Source: Rhodoblastus sp963736175
Lineage (GTDB): Bacteria > Pseudomonadota > Alphaproteobacteria > Rhizobiales > Beijerinckiaceae
DNA length: 64,000 nt
Direction: 5' to 3'
NCBI GenBank assembly: GCA_963736175.1
Contig: CAVTNU010000014.1
Location: 1-64,000 of the forward strand
Part shown: piece after piece, positions 17,552 to 24,397 of the stretch
How positions within the stretch are numbered: the first letter of the stretch is position 1
How the letters are laid out: each line of letters begins with the position of its first letter
Made by a program: the position numbers and the translations under genes
The notes under the pieces: model-generated
What the model saw: only the letters and a program-made list of their open reading frames with translations
Database searches by the model: none
What the model was told of the DNA's origin: nothing

Positions 17552-18595
17552 TTATTCGGAATCGGAGACGACAAGAATTTCGAACGTGCCGGGCAGCGGC
17601 CTTGGACGTTCGCCCTCCTTTTCCGGCGCGGCGAATTTCGCGGCGGGGAGGTAGACCTTTCCGGTCCGCGGATCGAGCGCGCCGGTTTTGGCGCGCGGCT
17701 GCGTCGCGACCGTCGCCACGACCTTGACGGCGTCGCGCGCGTCAAGCGCGATGACGTTCATCACGCCCTCGGCGCAGGGAATGAAGGCGCGCCGGCGTTT
17801 GGCGTCGAGCAGCACGGCGTCCGGTCCTTGACCGATGACGAGGCTCCCGAGATCCTTGCCGTCCTCGATGGCGATGATCTTGGCGACCTTGTTGGCGCAG
17901 GCGACGATGAGCACGCCGAGCCGGGCGTCGAACGCCAATCCGCTCGGCTCCTCGCAGCCGGACAGGGCGTAGGCGCCGATCAGCTTTCCGGCGATCGGAT
18001 CGAGAATGGCGACCCGCGCCTTGTCCTCGATATTGACGAAGACGCGTCCCTGACCGTCGGCGACGCCGAATTCCGGTTTGCCGTCCAACGCCACGGTCGC
18101 CACGACCGTTTTGCTAGCCAAATCATAAATCGAGGCGTCCCGGCTCTTGCCGTTGAAGATGACCGCGCGGCCTGATTTCGGTTCGATCGTCACCGCGTCT
18201 GGATTGCTCCCCGCGGCTATCGTCGCCTCGACCTTGCCGCTCAGGCCGTCAAACAGCAGCGCGGTGTTGGCGCGGCCATTGGAGCTGAGGACGAGACGGC
18301 CGCCAGGGATCGGCGCCACGGCATGAACGCCGTCGCCGTCGACGAGTTTTTCGACGACCGCGCCGCTCGTCAGATCAAGCGCCATGACGCCATAAGAGCG
18401 GGCGACGTAAAGGTGACGGGCGTCCGCGTCCACGGCGGCGTAGTCCCAGCCGCCGTCAGGACCGGCGATGCGCTGCGCAATGGCGAAAGGGCGGGGCGTC
18501 GGTTGCGGGTCGGCGGCCAGCGTCTTCGAAGTCAAGACAGCGCCGGCGAGCAACACAACGGTTGATAAGACAAAAAATCGCAATACTAATGTCAT
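17552..18595 (-). CDS. YncE-like periplasmic beta-propeller protein
   Basis: A 347-residue protein with a signal peptide (about residues 1-27) and a repeat pattern of about 40 residues typical of a seven-bladed YVTN/YncE propeller: DADARHLYVARS, GGRLVLSSNGRANTALLF, SGRAVIFNGKSRDASIYD, DGQGRVFVNIEDKARVAIL and so on. In E. coli yncE sits back-to-back with yncD (pqqU), a TonB-dependent receptor for PQQ. The same divergent receptor/propeller arrangement is seen here. The biochemical role of YncE proteins is not settled. Confidence 0.82.
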   Translation of the reverse strand: MTLVLRFFVLSTVVLLAGAVLTSKTLAADPQPTPRPFAIAQRIAGPDGGWDYAAVDADARHLYVARSYGVMALDLTSGAVVEKLVDGDGVHAVAPIPGGRLVLSSNGRANTALLFDGLSGKVEATIAAGSNPDAVTIEPKSGRAVIFNGKSRDASIYDLASKTVVATVALDGKPEFGVADGQGRVFVNIEDKARVAILDPIAGKLIGAYALSGCEEPSGLAFDARLGVLIVACANKVAKIIAIEDGKDLGSLVIGQGPDAVLLDAKRRRAFIPCAEGVMNVIALDARDAVKVVATVATQPRAKTGALDPRTGKVYLPAAKFAAPEKEGERPRPLPGTFEILVVSDSE

Positions 18596-18882
18596 TTTTT
18601 TTGCAGTCTATTTGTAATGTTACGTATTATGACAGTTCCGTAACCACGTATTGCTATGTTTTATGCCTATAAATATTTCATTGTTATGACGCACATTGAC
18701 GTAATGGCCGCTGTTGCAAAAATGCGACTCACATTCGGAAACTAATACAAATAACTCATGTCACTGTTCTGTGATCTGACCGCAGCCGCTCCGTCATTAA
18801 CGCTTTCTAAAGGATTAACCCGGTCGCCCGGCAGTTCAAAGCTGACGGCGCAATGTGTCATGCACTCAGCCTTGGGGGCTTC
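18596..18882. promoter_or_regulatory. AT-rich divergent promoter region of the TonB-receptor locus
   Basis: This 287-bp stretch is clearly more AT-rich than its surroundings. It separates the YncE-like gene from the receptor gene. GTAATG occurs at 18614-18619 and 18701-18706. ACGTATT occurs at 18622-18628 and 18646-18652, and GTAATGTTAC at 18614-18623 is a short imperfect palindrome. These could be regulator sites. I do not see a convincing Fur or Irr box. Confidence 0.5.
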
Positions 18883-21279
18883 ATGCGTATTCAATTTTCC
18901 CGTCCGCCGGTCGTTTCGTTGCGCACCGGCGTTTCCGTTCTGGCGATGGCGCTGAGCCTTGCCGCCTTCGCCCGCGACGCGCAGGCGCAATCGGTCGATG
19001 TCGGAACGCTGAACGTCGAGTCCGGAGCTCAGGCTCCGACGCGCGCCGCGCCAGCGGCCAACAACGGCGCGCCGATCGGCAGCGACGCCGCCATCGGCCG
19101 CAACGCGCCGATCGGCTCCGCCCCGGCCCTCGCCATTGGACAGCAGTCGCTGAACGCCATCGAGCCGGGCTCGATCATTTCGCAGAAGATCATTCAGGAC
19201 GTCACCCTTCCGTCGGGCGACTACAATGAAACGGCGAAGTACACGCCGAACTTCACCTCGAACAATCCCAACGGCATGCTCGGCAACTCCAAGTCGAGCT
19301 GGCGCGGCTTCCAGGACGGCCAGTTCAATATCACCTTCGACGGCATCCCCTTCGGCGACGCCAACGACCCGACCCACCATTCGGCGGCCTATTTTCCCGC
19401 GGCTTTCCTCGGCAAGGTGGTGATCGACCGCGGCCCCGGCGCGCCTTCACAGCCCGGCTACGCCACGTTCGGCGGCACGATGAGCCTCTTGTCCTACGAC
19501 CTGCTGGATAAGTTCTACGCCAACGTGGCGACGTCGTTCGGCAGCTTCAATACGCTGACCACCAGCACGACGGTGCAGAGCGGCTATAACAAGGAATACG
19601 GCACGAGAGCGCTGTTCCAATATTCGCATGCGCAGACCGACGGCCAATTGGATCTCGGCCATTACGTCACCAACCAGTTTCTCGGCAAGGTCGAGAAGGA
19701 GATGGGCGACGTGACCGCGACGTTCTTCGCGTCCTTCGGCCGCGAGAATTATCTTAACGCCTCGTCGATTTCCTGGGCGCAATGGCACACCTACGGCAAG
19801 AACTACGGCGCGGTGAACCTCAACCCCAACAGCCAGTTGTTCGCCGGCTATGATAATTCGCAAAAACAGACCGATATGGAATACATCGATCTGAAGGGCG
19901 ATTTCTACGGGTTCCACGTCGACAATAAAGTCTATACCTATTCCTACTGGTATCCGAACGACCAGAACAATCCCGCCAGCACGACCAACGACATCGGCGG
20001 CACTGTCCTCTCTGTCAAAATTCCTCAATTCAATGGCACCACCGTCAAGGTCCCGATCGTCGGCGTCGGCGCCAATGACGTGACCGGCTATATCAAATAC
20101 AACGATTATCGCGCCTGGGGCGATCTGCTCGCCATCAGCCGCGACGTCAGCGCCGGTTGGGCCGCCGGCCAGTTGCGCTTCGGCGCCTGGGTCGAGCATG
20201 TCGACAACGGCCGCTTCCAGGAATATTACGATTATACGAAGAACGAGACCTATTCGCAGCTCGGCAACGGCCTGCAGGAATCCTATAAGGTTCTGCTCGA
20301 ATCGCACATGAACAATGTGCAGCCCTATATCGAATATGAGTGGAAGCCTCTCGCCGGCCTGTCGATCACGCCCGGCTACAAATTCGAAGCCTTCACCCGT
20401 ATCCACGACGCCGCGGTCAACAATACGTCGCTGCAGCCGCTCTATTACAGCCACGAATACACCAGCAATCTGCCGTTCCTGTCGACGCGCTACAAGGTCA
20501 ACGACCAGTGGACCGTGTTCGCCCAGGCTTCGGAAGGCTTCCTGGTGCCGACCGTCTCGGCCTTTTACGTCTTCAATCCCAACACCGTCACGATCGCGCC
20601 GCAGGAAACGACCAATTATCAAGTCGGCGCCGTCTATAAGAGCGGTGACGTCACGGCCGATTTCGCCGCTTACCAGGTGCGCTCGACCAACTTCCCGATC
20701 ATCACCAATCTTTCCAACGGCTCGCAAACTTACGTGAACGGCGGCACCGCGCAATATCGCGGGCTTGAAGCCGAAGGCGCCTACGCCTTCGGCCGCCAGA
20801 TCGGCCTCAACGGCCTCGCCTTCAGCGGCGCCGCCGGCCTGTCCAACGCCAAGTACACTGAGGGCCAGTTCACCGAACTCGCCGTCGGCGACGCGCCGCG
20901 CTACACGCTCGCCAGCGGTCTGATCTTCGACGACAGCCGCTGGTTCGGCTCGCTGCTGCAGAAAGTCACCGGCGATTCCTACGGCCAGAACGGCCAGAAG
21001 AACGGGTCGTCGACGACCAACCCGACGCTCAACAAAATCCCGGCCTATACGACGACGGATTTTGTCGCGGGCTATCGCTTCAAGTTGCCCGAGAACGTCT
21101 TCTTCGCCAAAACCGTCGAACTCAAGCTCGGCGTCACCAACATCTTCGATCACCGCAACGTGACCGAAATTTCCGGCGATCCGACTGGCACGCTGACCGC
21201 GTCAGCCGCCAATTCCGCGCTCGCCTACACGTTCCAGTCCGGACGCATGATCTACGGCGGGGTCAAGGCCGAGTTCTGA
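18883..21279 (+). CDS. TonB-dependent outer-membrane receptor
   Basis: A 798-residue outer-membrane receptor. The start at 18883 is chosen because it gives a clean signal peptide (to about residue 36, ending RDAQAQ). An upstream ATG would prepend ten unlikely residues. An Ala/Pro/Asn-rich segment with possible TonB box VDVGTLNV precedes the plug (about 100-210) with its SSWRGF...ITFDGIPFGD core. The beta-barrel has alternating aromatic strands and a C-terminal Phe. Substrate unknown. The terminator-like hairpin at 21300-21326 separates it from exbB. Confidence 0.92.
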   Translation: MRIQFSRPPVVSLRTGVSVLAMALSLAAFARDAQAQSVDVGTLNVESGAQAPTRAAPAANNGAPIGSDAAIGRNAPIGSAPALAIGQQSLNAIEPGSIISQKIIQDVTLPSGDYNETAKYTPNFTSNNPNGMLGNSKSSWRGFQDGQFNITFDGIPFGDANDPTHHSAAYFPAAFLGKVVIDRGPGAPSQPGYATFGGTMSLLSYDLLDKFYANVATSFGSFNTLTTSTTVQSGYNKEYGTRALFQYSHAQTDGQLDLGHYVTNQFLGKVEKEMGDVTATFFASFGRENYLNASSISWAQWHTYGKNYGAVNLNPNSQLFAGYDNSQKQTDMEYIDLKGDFYGFHVDNKVYTYSYWYPNDQNNPASTTNDIGGTVLSVKIPQFNGTTVKVPIVGVGANDVTGYIKYNDYRAWGDLLAISRDVSAGWAAGQLRFGAWVEHVDNGRFQEYYDYTKNETYSQLGNGLQESYKVLLESHMNNVQPYIEYEWKPLAGLSITPGYKFEAFTRIHDAAVNNTSLQPLYYSHEYTSNLPFLSTRYKVNDQWTVFAQASEGFLVPTVSAFYVFNPNTVTIAPQETTNYQVGAVYKSGDVTADFAAYQVRSTNFPIITNLSNGSQTYVNGGTAQYRGLEAEGAYAFGRQIGLNGLAFSGAAGLSNAKYTEGQFTELAVGDAPRYTLASGLIFDDSRWFGSLLQKVTGDSYGQNGQKNGSSTTNPTLNKIPAYTTTDFVAGYRFKLPENVFFAKTVELKLGVTNIFDHRNVTEISGDPTGTLTASAANSALAYTFQSGRMIYGGVKAEF

Positions 21280-21299
21280 TCGCAATCATCACGAACCCT

Positions 21300-21328
21300 G
21301 GCGCGGCTGTCGCAGCCGCGCCTTTTCC
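21300..21328 (+). terminator. Strong hairpin terminator or attenuator between receptor and exbB
   Basis: GGCGCGGCTG (21300-21309) pairs perfectly with CAGCCGCGCC (21313-21322), with a 3-nt loop, followed directly by TTTTCCATTT. This is a textbook Rho-independent signal. Because exbBD-tonB begin at 21351, it would give more receptor transcript than energiser transcript. Confidence 0.8.
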
Positions 21329-21350
21329 ATTTCAGGCACGAGGCGCAACA

Positions 21351-21987
21351 ATGGATCAGCTCAGCATTTCGCCGCTGGAGTTCTTCAATCAGGCCGGGTC
21401 CGTCGGCAAGACCGTCATTTTGATCCTGCTGCTGGCGTCGATCTGGTGCTGGGCCCTGATCATCGAGGGCGTCGTCAACGCGGTTCGTTTCGGCAAGGCC
21501 CTGCGCCAATGGCGCGATCATCAACCCTCGCCGCTGCTCGAACTCGATCGCCGAGGCCGGGCAGGGCGCCAAGGCGCGCGCGCACGACCTCGACGCCAGC
21601 GAGACGCGCCATCGCGTCGTCGAGGCGATGAATCGGCGCGCCCGCAACGTTATCGCCCAGCTTGACGGCGGTCTCGCCAATCTCGCGGTTATTTCCTCGG
21701 TTTCCCCTTTCGTCGGCCTGTTCGGCACGGTGTGGGGCATCATGGCGAGCTTTTCGGCGATCGCCCAGGCGAAGGACACCAGCCTCGCCGTCGTCGCGCC
21801 CGGCATCGCCGAGGCTCTGGCCACAACCGCCATCGGCCTGGCCGCCGCCATTCCCGCCGCCATCGGCTACAATCGGCTTGGCTCCGCCATCACCGCCAAG
21901 GCGCAGGAGCTGTCCGGTCTGATCGAAGAACGCTCGCTCGACATTGTGGCGCCGGCCCAACCGGCGAAGATCAAGGAGGCCGCATAA
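21351..21987 (+). CDS. exbB: Biopolymer transport protein ExbB/TolQ-type, broken by a 1-bp frameshift
   Basis: Proton-channel subunit of the ExbB-ExbD-TonB motor. The first frame gives the N-terminus (ISPLEFFNQAGSVGKTVI, first membrane helix) and stays in register to about 21540. The rest, including the hallmark NLAVISSVSPFVGLFGTVWG and two further helices, is in the next frame to 21987. One extra base near 21538-21540 accounts for it: the corrected reading runs SPLLNSIAEAGQGAKARA. Repaired length is about 211 residues. Likely a sequence error, because exbD and tonB are intact. Confidence 0.88.
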
Positions 21988-22505
21988 TGGCGTTCGGCAA
22001 TTCGCAACTGGGCGGCGACGGTCTGCACCGTCCGCTCGCCGATATAAACGTCACGCCGCTGGTCGACGTGATGCTGGTGCTGCTCATCGTGTTCATGGTG
22101 ACCGCCCCGATGCTCGCCAGCGGCCTCAAGGTCGATCTGCCGCAGGCCAAAGCGGCGCAACAGTTCAATCCCAAGGAGCCGATCGTCGTATCGGTGACGG
22201 CGCAGGGAAAAGCGGCGCTCGGCCAGGATGAAATGGAGCCGGCCGATCTGGTCGCCGCCATCCTCGGCAGAGCCGAGGGCGACAAGACGCGCATCGTTCA
22301 GATCAGGGCCGACAAAGGCGCGAGCTATGGCTCCATTATCGCGGTGATCGATGAATTGGCCAGCAACGGCCTGGTGCATCTGGCGCTGATCTCCGACATG
22401 AAGGCGAAGACGGCGGGGCCTGCCGGTTTGCCGCCGGCGCGCGCCGGCGACATCACCGCCTCGGTCGCCCCGCTCGCCGCAACGCCCACGCCGCCAGCGC
22501 AATGA
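21987..22505 (+). CDS. exbD: Biopolymer transport protein ExbD
   Basis: A 172-residue single-span protein of the TonB energising complex. The N-terminal helix DINVTPLVDVMLVLLIVFMV carries the essential membrane Asp (residue 27), followed by a periplasmic domain. The ATG at 21987 overlaps the exbB TAA by one base, indicating coupled translation. A Pro/Ala-rich C-terminal tail (about 150-172) is a little longer than usual. Confidence 0.93.
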   Translation: MAFGNSQLGGDGLHRPLADINVTPLVDVMLVLLIVFMVTAPMLASGLKVDLPQAKAAQQFNPKEPIVVSVTAQGKAALGQDEMEPADLVAAILGRAEGDKTRIVQIRADKGASYGSIIAVIDELASNGLVHLALISDMKAKTAGPAGLPPARAGDITASVAPLAATPTPPAQ

Positions 22506-23299
22506 ACACGAAGAACGGCGCCGCCGGCGAATGGCGCCAGGCTCTCCTGCGGCCCGCCGCCTACGCCGCCGCCGCCGGCTTGCACGCGCTGGTGCTGTTC
22601 GGCGTCGACCTGCCGCGCGCGGCGCTGTCGTCGCCGGTCGAGACGATCGAGATTTCCGTGACGCAGGAGGGCGACGCCACGCCCGACATGGCGCGGGAGA
22701 ACGCGCCCGACGCGATCGCGCAGCAGCAGGCGGCGCCCGACGCCAAGGTCGAGCCGACGCCCGACAAGGATGAGCCGCCGCCGCCGCCGCAGGCGCAGGA
22801 GGAGAAGCCCGATCCGGTCGCCGCGGAGAAACCCAAACGCGAAGTCGACGACGCTCTGGCGATCGCCGAACGTCAGCGCGAGCGCCGGTTGGAAAAGTTG
22901 CGCGAGAAGCGGCGCGAGGAATTGCGCGAGGAGCGCGAGGAAGAACGCCGCGAAGCCGCGAAGCGCCGACGCATCGCCGCGCAAAAAGCGGCGGCCCAGT
23001 CGGCGCGGCGCGCCCGCGCCGGCGCCGCCAACGGAGCCGCGCACGGCATGTCGCGCGCCAGCTATTCCAGCCTGTTCATGCGCGAATTGCGCCGCCACCA
23101 GATTCACGCGGCGGGATCGGGAACTGTCGGCGTCGCTTTCTCGGTCGGGCCGTCCGGCCATGTGTCGAGCGCGTCTGTGGTGTCGTCGTCCGGCGCCGGG
23201 GCGCTCGATTCGGCGGCCTTGCGCATGGTGCGCGCATGCCACCCCGGTCCGCCGCCGGGCGGACATTTTTCCGGCGTGACAAGGGTCAATTTTTATTGA
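22502..23299 (+). CDS. tonB: Energy transducer TonB
   Basis: A 265-residue TonB. It has an N-terminal membrane anchor (about 16-35), a Pro-rich segment with PPPPPQAQ, and a highly charged Arg/Glu/Lys helix (about 115-165). The C-terminal TonB domain (about 190-265) reads FSVGPSGHVSSASVVSSSG and ends with a conserved Phe-Tyr. The ATG overlaps the exbD stop by 4 bp. The dedicated exbB-exbD-tonB set directly behind a single receptor suggests this motor mainly serves that receptor. Confidence 0.9.
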   Translation: MNTKNGAAGEWRQALLRPAAYAAAAGLHALVLFGVDLPRAALSSPVETIEISVTQEGDATPDMARENAPDAIAQQQAAPDAKVEPTPDKDEPPPPPQAQEEKPDPVAAEKPKREVDDALAIAERQRERRLEKLREKRREELREEREEERREAAKRRRIAAQKAAAQSARRARAGAANGAAHGMSRASYSSLFMRELRRHQIHAAGSGTVGVAFSVGPSGHVSSASVVSSSGAGALDSAALRMVRACHPGPPPGGHFSGVTRVNFY

Positions 23300-23316
23300 T
23301 CAGCAGGCGACCTCGA

Positions 23317-24111
23317 TCAGTAGGTGACCTGCCAGCCCAGATACCAGGAAAACAGATTCGTGCTGGCGGCGTTCTTGATCCCGCCGCCGGCCGAAAACAG
23401 CAGATGGTTGTGGTCGTCGAAGTCGTAGCAGCCGCCGAGGTTGACTCCGACGTTTTCCGGCCCGCCGAAGACATTGCTGATGTTTTGCGCGGTCGCGACG
23501 GCGCTGGCGCTTTGGTAGAAAATCTCACCGCCCAGCGTCAACTTTTCGGTGATTTTCCTTTGCAGAAGCCATCCGAAAAACCATGAATTGCGGGCGCCAA
23601 GAACGGCGTTTTCGGCGAGCCAATAGCCGCCGCCGCCATAGGTCGTCCATTCGCCAAAACTTTTTTGAACCCAAAGCGGAAAAAAGGCGCGCGCATAGCC
23701 GGCGCCAAGGCCGCGCGAACGGTCGCCTGTCGGCGCTTCAAGCAGCGGATAGATCGCCGCCTGCGGCCGCCAACCGTCCTTGTCTTCCTCGATGAAACGA
23801 TATTTCGCGCCGAATTCCGTATCGCCATAGCCAAGACGCGGTTTTTGCCCGCCGGGAACGTCGAAGGCGGCGGGAAGACCGACATGCAGTTGCAGGTTGG
23901 TCAGGGCGCCGTAATTGAATTCGCTCGCCGGCGTCGTTCCCGACAGGTCGCCGACGACGCGCTGACCGCTGGAGAGGGCGATAAACTCCCAATGCTGGAC
24001 GTCGACAGGCTCGGGATCGTCGGTGCGAAACGCCGGCCCGGCCTGGGCGCTCCCGCACAACGCGGCGCTCGCGGCCATGGCGATAACGCTGTATCGAGCG
24101 CGCGAAATCAT
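23317..24111 (-). CDS. Outer-membrane transporter-like protein (MetA-pathway/phenol-degradation type)
   Basis: A 264-residue protein with a signal peptide (to about residue 24, ALCGSAQA) followed by GPAFRTDDPEPVDVQHWEF. That opening matches the family annotated as putative transporter or MetA-pathway outer-membrane protein (PF13557). The rest is a beta-rich barrel-like sequence ending in Trp-Gln-Val-Thr-Tyr. It converges on tonB, 17 bp from its stop, and diverges from gyrA. It may be a passive outer-membrane channel partner of the TonB locus; no direct evidence. Confidence 0.72.
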   Translation of the reverse strand: MISRARYSVIAMAASAALCGSAQAGPAFRTDDPEPVDVQHWEFIALSSGQRVVGDLSGTTPASEFNYGALTNLQLHVGLPAAFDVPGGQKPRLGYGDTEFGAKYRFIEEDKDGWRPQAAIYPLLEAPTGDRSRGLGAGYARAFFPLWVQKSFGEWTTYGGGGYWLAENAVLGARNSWFFGWLLQRKITEKLTLGGEIFYQSASAVATAQNISNVFGGPENVGVNLGGCYDFDDHNHLLFSAGGGIKNAASTNLFSWYLGWQVTY

Positions 24112-24397
24112 GATGAACTCTTCTCGGCCTGATCGGCCTCGTCATTGCATGGCCGATGCGACAATCGCATGTCGCCTTGGACCCGCCAAACGCCCGCGAA
24201 AAAAGCGCTTCGAGCGGAGCTATTCGGCAAAATGCGTCATGAATTTGTGACGAATGTTTCGGCGAGCGCCCATGACTCATTTCAACATATTGATATAACG
24301 ATCAAAGTACAGCCGCATCGGGGCGGCCTGAAACTGGCGTTCGACCAGAGAATCGCCTATTAAGAGGGCGGTTTTATCCAAAAAGAATGGACTGGCT

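Noticed and set aside
19447..21153. 568-residue open frame antisense to the TonB-dependent receptor
   Set aside because: Shadow frame in high-GC DNA; composition is low complexity and unlike a folded protein.
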